A stretch of 7,200 bases of DNA from Ktedonobacterales bacterium (GCA_025935235.1 JAICVT010000231.1:1-7200), one strand, 5' to 3'. Numbered from the stretch's first letter, positions 1 to 6,813 are shown. Numbers and translations are program-made. Notes: a model not told the origin generated them from the letters alone.

Positions 1-1071
1 CCACTTGCCATAGAGGCCCATCGGCGCGGGTTTGGTCAGCGCGTCTGGCTCGGCGCCGTTCATCACCGCCGCCATGCGGTCGAACGAGACGCCGACCTGC
101 CGCAGCCGCGCGATGGTCGCGCCCAGGAACGACATCTGCCACGCCAGCCCAGAGAGATAGGTGACGAAGACGGCGAAGTCGGCCAGCGTGAAGTTCGTGC
201 CCGTCACGTTCAGCGCGACCAGCAGAAGGGCGAGGCCGGTGGCCACGCCGCCCATGCTGTTGTTGACCGTCTGCACCAGCGCAGTGGCCGTCGAATCGCG
301 CACGGCGGCGTGGCGGCGAATCTGGTTCAGCGCGCGGAAGCGCTCGACGACGCGCCGCTCGGCCCCGGCCACCTTCACCGCCTGCGCGGCGGCGAACATC
401 TCGCCGATGTAGCCCGTCACCTGGCCGGTCGCCTCGCGGTTGGAGCGCCGCAGCCGCTGGAGCAGCGAGCCGATCAGGTTGGTAGCGACCAGCACGGCGA
501 AGAATGGCGCCAGCGTGATGACCGTCACCAGCAGGTTGATGCGCGTCATGATGACGACGACGCCCAGCACATACAGGCCGATGCCCCAGACATCAATCAT
601 GTTCTCGAAGGAGTCGCTGACCGCCTGCACGTCGTCGCGGAAGCGGCTCATCGCCTCGCCCGGCGAGCCGGGGAGCTTGTGCGCGCCCGGCCCACGCATG
701 ACCCACGAGAACATGTTGCGGCGCAGCAGCGCCTGCTGGCCGAAGTAGTAGGCGAACCAGGTAACGACCGCCGAACCGAAGATAGCCGTCTGGCCGATGC
801 CAACGCCTGTCACCAGCGCCACGATCGCCCACACGCTCAGATTCCACGGCGCGGAGCCAGTCAGCGAGCTGAAGAACCAGCCCGCCAGCAGCCCCGGAAC
901 CAGCGGCGAAGCGTGCTCGATGGTCCACAGGATGATGTTGACGAAGAAGAGCGCGGGGTCATAGCGCAGCAGCCGCCACAGATATTGCCGCGTGGTCAGC
1001 GGCGCGCGTGGCGACTCCCGCGCGGACTGGCTCCCTGGCGCGTCTTGTCGCTCGATGGTCGCTGTGCTCAT
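1..1071 (-). CDS. ABC exporter half-transporter, transmembrane part (3' end outside window)
   Basis: The minus frame is open from an ATG at 1071-1069 to the left edge, giving 357 residues without a stop. It starts MSTATIERQD and has a soluble N-tail of about 35 residues. Hydrophobic helices follow at roughly 40-70, 80-110, 160-180, 183-203 and 275-315, with the long charged intracellular helices of type I exporters between them (e.g. LLQRLRRSNREATGQVTGYIG around 204-223, then AAQAVKVAGAERR). This is the ABC_membrane fold; the nucleotide-binding domain should lie beyond the window, since the protein stops about where the linker begins (RMAAVMNGAEPD, 332-343). The start overlaps the stop of the upstream transporter gene by four bases (ATGA), so the two are translationally coupled and very probably form a heterodimer. 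The substrate cannot be told from sequence; multidrug, lipid or peptide export are all possible. The family call is firm, the substrate open. Confidence 0.9.
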   Translation of the reverse strand, partial: MSTATIERQDAPGSQSARESPRAPLTTRQYLWRLLRYDPALFFVNIILWTIEHASPLVPGLLAGWFFSSLTGSAPWNLSVWAIVALVTGVGIGQTAIFGSAVVTWFAYYFGQQALLRRNMFSWVMRGPGAHKLPGSPGEAMSRFRDDVQAVSDSFENMIDVWGIGLYVLGVVVIMTRINLLVTVITLAPFFAVLVATNLIGSLLQRLRRSNREATGQVTGYIGEMFAAAQAVKVAGAERRVVERFRALNQIRRHAAVRDSTATALVQTVNNSMGGVATGLALLLVALNVTGTNFTLADFAVFVTYLSGLAWQMSFLGATIARLRQVGVSFDRMAAVMNGAEPDALTKPAPMGLYGKW

Positions 1072-2972
1072 ACCAGCGCGCCCTCCTGATCCTGATCGCT
1101 CGTCGCTTCATCTTCCAGTCCCACGCGCAACAGCGCCGCGAAGTGGGAGTCGGGCTGGCGCTCCAGCGCCTCGCGCGCGCCCAGTTCCAATACGCGCCCG
1201 CCGCCCAGCGTCAGGATGACATCGGCGCGGCGCACGGTGGCCAGCCGGTGCGCGATAATGATGCCCGTACGGCCCGCCAGCAGCGCCCGCATGCCCTGCT
1301 CGATCATCCGCTCGGTCGCCAGATCGAGTCGCGACGACGGCTCATCCAGAATGACCAGCCCCGGATCGCGCAGGAAGACGCGCACGAACGCCAGCAGTTG
1401 CGCCTCGCCCGCCGAGAGGCCGCCACCGCTGGCCTCCAGCCAGGTGTCCAGCCCATCGGGCAGGCGCGCCAGCCACTCGCTCATCCCCAGCCGCTCGAAG
1501 ACCTCGCTGATGCGCGCGTCAGGGATCGTGTCGTCGAAGAAGGTCACGTTGTCGCGCACCGACGCCTGGAAGAGCTGCACATCCTGCGTCACCAGCCCGA
1601 CATTCCGGCGCAGCGTCGCTAGCGGCAGATCGCGCACGTCCACACCATCCAGACGCACAGCGCCCTCGCCGACATCGTAGAGCCGGAAGAGCAGGCGGCT
1701 GATGGTCGTCTTGCCGCTGCCGGTGCGCCCGACCAGCCCCATCACCTGCCCTGGCTCCAGCGTGAACGCGACATCGCGCAGCGTCGGCTGCTCGCCAGTG
1801 GGATAGGTGAACGTGACGTGATCGAAGCTGACGCTCAGCCCGCGCCGCACTCCGTCGGTTTCGCCAGCGGCGCCGCCATCGGTTTCGCTGGTAGGCAGCC
1901 GCTGCTGGCCATCCACAATCGAAGATTGCAGGCCGAGCAGCTCGCGCACGCGGATCAGGCTCGACGCCGCCTTCTGGAACTGCTGCATCTGCTGCGAGAT
2001 CTGCTCGATTGGTCCCTGCAAGAGGAACATGTATTGCACGAACAGATAGACCACGCCGATGGTGATGCTGTGCGCGACAAGATATAAGTAGGCGCTCATG
2101 CCCATCGTCAGCCCCAGCCCCAGCCCGAAGATCAGCAGCGTGACGACGAAGACCGAGACGCGCCGCGTCCACGCGACGACGCTCTTGCGGAACCAGATCT
2201 GCGCGGCGCTGTAGAAGCGGCGCATGACCCAGGCGCCCGCGCCATTCGCGCGCAGGTCTTCGACGCCCGCCAGCCGCTCCTCCAGGAAGCCGAGGAACTG
2301 CGCGCTGGCCTCGCGCTCGCTGACGCCCGCTGGCACGGCGACCGAGCGCATGATGAGCAGCGCCACCAGCGCCACCAGCGCGAAGGCCGTCAAGACCAGC
2401 CCCATCACCCAGTTGGCCAGGAAGAGCGCGATCAGCGTGCCGACCATCAGCAGCGCGCCGCCCACTACCTGGATCAGCAGCACTGAGAAGGTATCGGAGA
2501 GCGTCGTCAGGTCGCCGTCAATGCGCTCGATCAGCTCGCCCGGCGTGCGCAGGTTGTGGAAGCTCATATCCTGCCGCAGCAGCCAGTCCGCCAGATCTTC
2601 GCGGATGCGGTTGGTCGCGGCCCAGCCGATATCCTGGCCCAGGAAGGCGGCGCCGACGCCTGAGATGGCGTTCAGCGCGGCGGCGACCAGCGCGCCAATC
2701 GCCAGCGCCAGCAGCGCCGTCTCGACGGCGTGGGCGCGCTGCGCGTCAATGAAGCGCTGGGCGAGCTGCGGGCCAAGCGTCTGGAGCAGCGTGCTGGCGA
2801 CCAGCAAGACCCCCAGCAGCGTGAACCGGCCCCAGAACGGGCCGAGATACGCGCGACCGAAGGCGCGCCAATTGCGCGACGCGGGATGCGGGCCATGCTG
2901 GGGATCAGGACTGTCGCGGGCCAGGTCATCGGGCCTGGCGCGCTGGCGTGGCTTGAGAAGTGTGGCGCTCAT
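1068..2972 (-). CDS. ABC exporter half-transporter with fused ATP-binding domain (heterodimer subunit)
   Basis: A 634-residue protein with the layout of a type I ABC exporter. Six hydrophobic helices lie at about 48-66, 84-105, 163-183, 186-207, 272-295 and 298-318, followed by a 50-residue linker and a nucleotide-binding domain from about 379. Visible motifs are the aromatic A-loop Y390, Walker A GRTGSGKT (415-422), Q-loop Q463 in VTQDVQLF, a variant signature LSAGE (519-523) instead of LSGGQ, Walker B LVILDE (539-544) with catalytic E544, D-loop SRLD (547-550) and H-loop H575. All catalytic residues are present, so this site should hydrolyse ATP; only the signature is altered, as is common in one partner of heterodimeric exporters. 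The start at 2972 has AAGG at 2982-2979, six bases upstream. The gene is first in the operon and overlaps the next by ATGA. The substrate is unknown. The acidic C-tail (about 619-630) is unremarkable. Confidence 0.93.
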   Translation of the reverse strand: MSATLLKPRQRARPDDLARDSPDPQHGPHPASRNWRAFGRAYLGPFWGRFTLLGVLLVASTLLQTLGPQLAQRFIDAQRAHAVETALLALAIGALVAAALNAISGVGAAFLGQDIGWAATNRIREDLADWLLRQDMSFHNLRTPGELIERIDGDLTTLSDTFSVLLIQVVGGALLMVGTLIALFLANWVMGLVLTAFALVALVALLIMRSVAVPAGVSEREASAQFLGFLEERLAGVEDLRANGAGAWVMRRFYSAAQIWFRKSVVAWTRRVSVFVVTLLIFGLGLGLTMGMSAYLYLVAHSITIGVVYLFVQYMFLLQGPIEQISQQMQQFQKAASSLIRVRELLGLQSSIVDGQQRLPTSETDGGAAGETDGVRRGLSVSFDHVTFTYPTGEQPTLRDVAFTLEPGQVMGLVGRTGSGKTTISRLLFRLYDVGEGAVRLDGVDVRDLPLATLRRNVGLVTQDVQLFQASVRDNVTFFDDTIPDARISEVFERLGMSEWLARLPDGLDTWLEASGGGLSAGEAQLLAFVRVFLRDPGLVILDEPSSRLDLATERMIEQGMRALLAGRTGIIIAHRLATVRRADVILTLGGGRVLELGAREALERQPDSHFAALLRVGLEDEATSDQDQEGALV

Positions 2973-3017
2973 AGCGAACCTTGAGTACCTTTCGTGTGTT
3001 CCCGGGCTTCGCGGGCG

Positions 3018-3030
3018 CGCGCTGAGCGCG
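3018..3030. promoter_or_regulatory. Perfect 6-bp inverted repeat upstream of the ABC operon
   Basis: CGCGCT-G-AGCGCG, two perfect 6-base arms around a single central base, about 45 bases upstream of the ABC start codon on the minus strand. The compact spacing is more like a protein-binding operator than an RNA hairpin, because a one-base loop cannot form. In GC-rich DNA a 6-base match can arise by chance, so the regulatory reading is weak. Confidence 0.3.
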
Positions 3031-3267
3031 ATGTCTCTCTGACCATTCCGATAGAGGGCGAGCGAACAGGCAGCCTGGAAGCGGGCAGACGAAGGACGCG
3101 GATGCGCTCGGAGCGTCAGTTTTGGTGAGGAGGGGATCGTTACAGTTCAGGCGCTTGCGGCGAGAAGAGGGAACGAACCACCACGGACCCAGACGGAACC
3201 AGCGCGCGTGCGTCGCATGTCTGCGGACGCCTGGCTCGCGCCGGAACGTATCCGTGGCTGTCGCGGT

Positions 3268-3284
3268 GAGATCAACGTGATCTC
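3268..3284. promoter_or_regulatory. Perfect 7-bp inverted repeat, operator-like
   Basis: GAGATCA-ACG-TGATCTC: two 7-base arms separated by three bases, about 296 bases upstream of the ABC start. It can be extended on both sides (GTG/CAC) if one base is bulged. The arms are AT-richer than their surroundings, which makes a chance match less likely than for the GC-only palindromes nearby. A 17-bp dyad is a usual size for a dimeric helix-turn-helix repressor site, but no regulator gene is visible in the window to pair it with. Confidence 0.4.
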
Positions 3285-3494
3285 CACACTCGCTCGAAAA
3301 CGCGCTGCCCGACCGGGAAGACCGGAGGAGGTCAGAGCGGTTGCGCGGGCCACACTGCCCAGCGCCATGCGGGACTCAGGAAAGCGACAGAGGAGGGAAA
3401 CGTTCCGGCTTAGCGTGCCACCCAGGGCATCCGAAACTTAATGCCGCTACTTGTCATCTGACCAGACCTCCATCCAATTGTGCGAACGAACGGA

Positions 3495-3518
3495 GAGCGG
3501 TCCACCAGGGGACCGCTC
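3495..3518. repeat. 9-bp perfect hairpin
   Basis: Arms GAGCGGTCC (3495-3503) and GGACCGCTC (3510-3518) are fully complementary around a six-base loop, ACCAGG. A second, weaker hairpin follows at 3520-3540 (ACGACG / CGTCGT, nine-base loop). Neither is followed by a T-run on either strand, so a classical intrinsic terminator is unlikely. A structured leader or a remnant of a repeat element are the alternatives. Confidence 0.5.
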
Positions 3519-3614
3519 AACGACGAGTCGCCCGCGTCGTGCGTGACGCTCTACCTCTCACCATACCACCAGACAGTCGGAGCGCGCAAGGGTGGATTTG
3601 TCTCCGCCCCCAAT

Positions 3615-3730
3615 CCCTCTCCCACACAGCGGGAGAGGGGAGCTGCGGACGCGGCGCATGCCCGGCGCTATAGGGCAGCGTGCGGATATGCTCCGTTCCC
3701 TCACCCTCTGGGAAAGGGTTAGGGTGAGGG
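3615..3730. repeat. Paired CCCTC-type palindromes, probable dispersed REP/MITE-like element
   Basis: Two strong inverted repeats lie 58 bases apart. The first is CCCTCTCCC (3615-3623) with GGGAGAGGG (3631-3639), loop of seven. The second is CCCTCACCCT (3698-3707) with AGGGTGAGGG (3721-3730), loop of 13 that itself contains GGGAAAGGG. Short intergenic palindromes of this CCCTCACCC/CCCTCTCCC type are known to me as widespread dispersed repeats in several high-GC bacterial groups. They are often mis-annotated as small Pro/Gly/Glu-rich proteins, and the minus-strand open frame here shows that signature. No transposase or target-site duplication is visible, so whether this is a mobilisable MITE or a static REP-type repeat is open. 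Confidence 0.65.
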
Positions 3731-3842
3731 CGCGCCCGATGATACGCTGGCGCCCGCTCTGCGACTACCCATCGGATGGGCGCCCCCTCACGGTGTGACT
3801 TCGCGTTTGATGGGTTGACCTTGCGCCTGACCCTGCACAGAG

Positions 3843-3848
3843 AAAGGA
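3843..3848 (+). promoter_or_regulatory. Ribosome binding site deciding the start at 3860
   Basis: AAAGGA, 11 bases before the ATG at 3860. The frame is open back to an ATG at 3776, but that start has no such site and lies only 46 bases past the CCCTC repeat. The 28 extra residues it would add look like read-through of non-coding DNA, whereas the protein from 3860 begins directly with the membrane domain. Confidence 0.6.
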
Positions 3849-3859
3849 TATCGCCGCGC

Positions 3860-5338
3860 ATGCCGTCGCCTATCGCACTTGGCTTTCCCGCCTGGTTGCG
3901 GGCTGCCCACTGGATCAACGTCTTCTTCATCGGGCTGCTCTTGCGGAGCGGCATCCAGATTCTCAGCTCATATCCGCGGCTCTATTGGGGCTACGACAGC
4001 ACACCGCATCGCGCCTGGCTCAAATTCACACGCCAGAAGCTGCCGACCGACCGCCACTGGATCACGCTCGACCAGGAGCTGGACGCGCCCACATGGCTGG
4101 CGCAGCCTGGCGGCAAGCTGCTGGGGCTGGGACGCCACTGGCATCTGGCCGCGCTTGTCTTCTGGATCCTCAACGGCTGCGTCTATGTTGTCCTGCTCTT
4201 TGCGACTGGCGAGTGGCAGCGGCTCATCCCCACCTCGTGGACCATCTTCCCGGCGGCGTGGCATACCGCCATCACCTACGCCACCTTTCACCTGCCGCCC
4301 GCTGACTCTTTCCATCCCTATGATCCGCTGCAGCAGTTGACGTACGCGGCGGTCGTCTTCCTGCTCGGGCCGTTTCTGATCGTGACGGGGGCCGCGCAAT
4401 CGCCTGCCATCGCGGGACGCTTCCCGTGGTACGAGCGGCTCTTTGGTGGGCGCCAGACCGCGCGCAGTCTGCACTTTCTGGGGCTGCTGGCGGTCATCGC
4501 GTTCACCATCGTCCACACGGGGATGGTCATCGTGACGGGCTTCAGCCAGAACATGGGGAAGATCGTGCTGGGCGGCGAATTCACGCCGCTGCGCGAGGCC
4601 GTCATCATAGGGCTGGCAATCATCGCTTTCTGTCTGCTCTTCTATGGTGTGACGAGCTGGCTCTCGCTGCGTCGGCCGCGCCCCGTACACAACGCGCTCG
4701 GCGCGATTATCCATCCGTCGATGCGCTGGCTGGGACATGTGACCCCGCCGCGCCAGCGCTATACCCGCGCCGACATCTCGCCCGACTTTCTGGTCAATGG
4801 CGAGCCGCCGACCAGCGAGCGCTATGAGCTGATGAAGGCGCTGGGCTACGCCGACTACCATCTGGAGGTCGGCGGGCTGGTCGGGCGCCCGCTCTGCCTC
4901 ACATTCGCGCAGATTCGCGCGCTGCCGCGCCACGACCAGATCACGCTGCACCACTGCATCCAGGGGTGGAGCGCGATTGGCGAGTGGGCGGGCGCCTCCT
5001 TCGCCGACATCCTGAAGCTGTGTGGGCCGCTGCCTGAGGCGAAGTATGTCGTCTTCTGGTCGCTCTCCGAGGACACCACCGGGCGGCAGTTCTATGAGGT
5101 TCTCGATCTGGCCACGCTGCGCCATCCGCAGACACTGCTGGCCTATCAACTCAACGGCGAAGATCTGACGGTGGAGCATGGCGCGCCGCTGCGGCTGCGG
5201 GTGGAGAACATGCTGGGCTTCAAGATGGTGAAGTGGATCGAGCGCATCGAGTTCGTCGCGGAATACGCCTCGATCCGCGAAGGGCAGGGTGGCTCGCGCG
5301 AAGACAACAAGCAGTACGAGATCGAAGCCAGCATCTGA
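3860..5338 (+). CDS. Cytochrome b-like membrane domain fused to MsrP/sulfite oxidase-type molybdopterin domain
   Basis: A 492-residue redox protein. Residues 1-270 form a membrane domain with about five helices (18-36, 96-116, 162-180, 206-228, 247-269) and histidines in heme-ligand-like places: H17 (RAAHWIN), H93/H95 (GRHWH), H135, H205 and H219, as in cytochrome b561/hydrogenase cytochrome b families. Residues about 300-468 match the oxidoreductase molybdopterin-binding fold: LEVGGLVGRPLCLTF, then HHCIQGWSAIGEW with C366 as the expected molybdenum ligand, and near the end HGAPLRLRVENMLGFKMVKWIERIEF-type features (440-465). It would pass electrons between a quinone pool and a molybdenum site in one chain, a fused analogue of the MsrP-MsrQ pair; the true substrate (methionine sulfoxide, sulfite, other) is unknown. 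There is no Tat signal, and charge distribution puts the molybdenum domain inside the cell. It stands alone, with no cofactor genes nearby. The last 36 bp around its stop recur at 6716-6751. Confidence 0.88.
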   Translation: MPSPIALGFPAWLRAAHWINVFFIGLLLRSGIQILSSYPRLYWGYDSTPHRAWLKFTRQKLPTDRHWITLDQELDAPTWLAQPGGKLLGLGRHWHLAALVFWILNGCVYVVLLFATGEWQRLIPTSWTIFPAAWHTAITYATFHLPPADSFHPYDPLQQLTYAAVVFLLGPFLIVTGAAQSPAIAGRFPWYERLFGGRQTARSLHFLGLLAVIAFTIVHTGMVIVTGFSQNMGKIVLGGEFTPLREAVIIGLAIIAFCLLFYGVTSWLSLRRPRPVHNALGAIIHPSMRWLGHVTPPRQRYTRADISPDFLVNGEPPTSERYELMKALGYADYHLEVGGLVGRPLCLTFAQIRALPRHDQITLHHCIQGWSAIGEWAGASFADILKLCGPLPEAKYVVFWSLSEDTTGRQFYEVLDLATLRHPQTLLAYQLNGEDLTVEHGAPLRLRVENMLGFKMVKWIERIEFVAEYASIREGQGGSREDNKQYEIEASI

Positions 5339-5345
5339 GCGAGTG
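5310..5345 (+). repeat. 36-bp direct repeat, copy 1 (3' end of the molybdopterin gene)
   Basis: Starts at the last base of the lysine codon before the final eight codons (QYEIEASI) and covers those codons, the TGA and seven bases beyond. It is identical to 6716-6751 except for one base (A at 5326, G at 6732), a synonymous GAA/GAG change. Offset is 1406 bases. Similarity ends abruptly on both sides. Confidence 0.9.
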
Positions 5346-5401
5346 GCGCGCAAGCAAGCGAACTCAGACAACGACCTGCTCGGCGACTCAGTGGACGACG
5401 T

Positions 5402-5416
5402 GGCGCGATATGCGCC
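5402..5416. terminator. Short hairpin between convergent genes, possible terminator
   Basis: GGCGC (5402-5406) and GCGCC (5412-5416) can pair around a five-base loop, GATAT, 64 bases past the fusion gene's stop and about 106 before the MDR gene's stop on the other strand. The position suits a shared terminator for convergent genes, but the stem is short and no T-run follows on either strand. The rest of 5339-5521 holds only an 8-base tandem repeat (TGAGGGCG at 5488 and 5499) and no gene. Confidence 0.25.
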
Positions 5417-5521
5417 TGTACGCCTGAAGTGTGACGACAACCGAAGCGCCGACGCTCCCCGATGCGGTCTCTGGATACATGTCGCAATGAGGGCGCAGTG
5501 AGGGCGATGTGTCTGCAGCGA

Positions 5522-6502
5522 TCATTCCACCACTGCGAGCGCTACCTTGCCGGGGATGCCGCCAGTGAGCTTGGCCTCGAACGCAGCGCGCCCATCGGGT
5601 AATGGCCTCACCGCGCCGACGATGGGACGCAGCGCGCCTGCATCTATCCGCCGCGCAAGTTCGATCAACTGGTCGCGATTGGGCGTGACAATGAAGAAGG
5701 CGCCACGCGCCTGAAGTGACTCAGGCGCCATGTCCACTGGGTCCGCGACGACCGAGACAAGCGCGCCACCTGGCCTGATGACACTCCAGGTTCGCTTGAG
5801 AATGTCTCCGCCGATGAGATCGAGCGCCAGATCCACGGCGCCTGCGGCCTCTTCGAATGGCTGTTGTTCGAGATCAATGAACTCATCGGCCCCCAGCTCA
5901 GTGACAAGACGCTGCGCCCATTTCCGGCCCGTAGCAATGACGCGCGCCCCGGCGGAATGGGCGAGCTGGATGGCGAAGATACCTACCCCGCCTCCGCCGC
6001 CGTGAATGAGGACAGTCTGCCCGGCGGAGAGCGCTCCATAGTCGAAAAGCGCCTGCCAGGCGGTCAATCCGGCGAGTGGAACAGCGGCTGCCTCGACAAA
6101 GGAGAGTGTCGTCGGCATCGGCGCGAGATCGCGCACCTCAACCGCTATGTACTCGGCTGCTGCGCCGTCGCGATACCAATCGGTCAGCGCGTAGACGGGG
6201 GCGCCGACCTCTGGCCCAGTGGTTCCATAACCAAGCGCAGCGACGGTCCCCGCAACCTCGTGAGCGGGGATCGTCGGACGACGTTCCCGCCCAGCGCGAT
6301 CCTCCCAGGTTGGTGGCCACGCCATTTCGGTGGGAGTGAAGCTCGCGGCATGGACGCGCACTAGCGCATCGCCAAGCCCGATAGCGGGTTGTGGCGCCCG
6401 TTCGTAGACCAGTTGCTCTGGTCCGCCGCGTTCATGAGCGCGGAGCGCATACATCGTTTGGCCGCCTGATAATTGCTCGCTGGTGCTTTCGCTCACGGGC
6501 AT
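5522..6502 (-). CDS. Zinc-free MDR-family NAD(P)H-dependent oxidoreductase (quinone reductase/zeta-crystallin-like)
   Basis: A 326-residue protein, normal length for the family. The GroES-like catalytic domain covers about 18-130 (ALRAHERGGPEQLVYE, a typical opening; PTIPAHEVAGTVAALG at 76-91). The Rossmann domain covers about 140-270, with the nucleotide-binding loop HGGGGGVGIFAIQLA (167-181) and ATGRK at 190-194, where the basic residues would favour NADPH. The cysteine ligands of zinc alcohol dehydrogenases are absent, placing it with zinc-independent quinone/enone reductases. It probably reduces a quinone or an activated double bond in the cytosol; the substrate is unknown. The start at 6502 is chosen because AAGGAG sits seven bases upstream. 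An in-frame ATG at 6559 lacks a ribosome site, and one at 6454 would fit homologue length but has only a weak site. It is a single gene, convergent with the molybdopterin gene, and is bracketed by the 36-bp direct repeats. Confidence 0.92.
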   Translation of the reverse strand: MPVSESTSEQLSGGQTMYALRAHERGGPEQLVYERAPQPAIGLGDALVRVHAASFTPTEMAWPPTWEDRAGRERRPTIPAHEVAGTVAALGYGTTGPEVGAPVYALTDWYRDGAAAEYIAVEVRDLAPMPTTLSFVEAAAVPLAGLTAWQALFDYGALSAGQTVLIHGGGGGVGIFAIQLAHSAGARVIATGRKWAQRLVTELGADEFIDLEQQPFEEAAGAVDLALDLIGGDILKRTWSVIRPGGALVSVVADPVDMAPESLQARGAFFIVTPNRDQLIELARRIDAGALRPIVGAVRPLPDGRAAFEAKLTGGIPGKVALAVVE

Positions 6503-6509
6503 CTGTATG

Positions 6510-6515
6510 CTCCTT
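6510..6515 (-). promoter_or_regulatory. Ribosome binding site deciding the start at 6502
   Basis: On the minus strand AAGGAG lies seven bases before the ATG at 6502-6500. It is the best Shine-Dalgarno match in the window and argues against the longer frame from 6559 and the shorter one from 6454. Confidence 0.85.
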
Positions 6516-6715
6516 GTCGTCTCCCGCCTGGCAAGCTGACCGTTAGACAGGAGTAGCACTCTTGGTATGCGTGCAGCGATATTGACATCTCGGGACAGAA
6601 GGTAGCGCCGCGGGGCAATGCGCCGCAGGTTCCATACCAGTTGATGTCTGCTACATGGCGCCTATCGTCGTGCGCGCCGCCTACCCTGCCGATTGGTCGT
6701 GCGGGATACGATGGC

Positions 6716-6751
6716 AGCAGTACGAGATCGAGGCCAGCATCTGAGCGAGTG
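6716..6751 (+). pseudogene. 36-bp direct repeat, copy 2: remnant of a molybdopterin-gene 3' end
   Basis: Repeats the last eight codons (QYEIEASI), stop and following seven bases of the cytochrome-molybdopterin gene with one synonymous difference. Here the codons are CAG at 6718-6720 through TGA at 6742-6744. Upstream in the same frame the sequence reads GIRWQ and then bears no resemblance to the parent protein (AEYASIREGQGGSREDNK in copy 1), so no working gene exists. It is best read as the tail of a lost paralogue or a duplication/rearrangement scar, not as a gene. Confidence 0.7.
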
Positions 6752-6813
6752 AGCCGCCCGGTCGTCGCGCGCTGGCGATCATGCTCACATCAGGGTCGCT
6801 CGAAATGCCCACT

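Larger units (their letters stand above)
2973..3859. other. 887-bp gene-free region between divergent genes
   Basis: No convincing protein is encoded here. The short open frames on both strands lack good ribosome sites and are Arg/Pro/Ser-rich shadows. The translated minus frame over 3600-3730 gives PHPNPFPEGEG and LPSPAVWERDWG, the kind of string produced when CCCTC palindromes are read as protein. The region must hold the promoters of the ABC operon (leftward) and of the cytochrome-molybdopterin gene (rightward), but I see no pair of near-consensus -35/-10 boxes for either. It contains inverted repeats at 3018-3030, 3268-3284, 3495-3518, 3615-3639 and 3698-3730, listed separately. Its length is striking beside the tight spacing inside the ABC operon. 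Confidence 0.75.

Noticed and set aside
310..1089. Long plus-strand open frame (259 residues) over the left part.
   Set aside because: It is antisense to the clear ABC membrane domain read on the minus strand, and its His/Arg/Asp-rich composition is typical of a shadow frame in GC-rich DNA.
3395..3423. T-box-like string on the minus strand (GGGTGGCAC followed by CGTTTCCC) upstream of the ABC operon; a weaker echo lies near 3165-3190.
   Set aside because: The following bases do not match the ACCGCG part of the T-box core, and no stem I with specifier loop is recognisable upstream. An aminoacyl-tRNA-sensing leader before this type of exporter would also be unexpected.
3776..3859. Longer start of the cytochrome-molybdopterin gene at 3776.
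   Set aside because: No ribosome site, and the extra 28 residues look like translated intergenic DNA; ATG 3860 has AAAGGA upstream.
3517..3954. 145-residue minus-strand frame spanning the CCCTC repeats.
   Set aside because: Its recognisable strings come from translating palindromic repeats, and it overlaps the start of the real plus-strand gene.
3968..5440. 490-residue minus-strand open frame antisense to the cytochrome-molybdopterin gene.
   Set aside because: Low-complexity Arg/Gln/Asp-rich translation with no domain; the plus strand encodes helices, heme histidines and the molybdopterin motif.
5488..5506. TGAGGGCG repeated with an 11-base period.
   Set aside because: Only two 8-base copies; too short to distinguish from chance.
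5864..6364. 166-residue plus-strand frame inside the MDR gene.
   Set aside because: Antisense shadow of a well-supported oxidoreductase, with no domain of its own.
6503..6559. 19-residue N-terminal extension of the MDR gene from an ATG at 6559.
   Set aside because: The strong AAGGAG at 6515-6510 points to the ATG at 6502, and the extension resembles nothing in the family.
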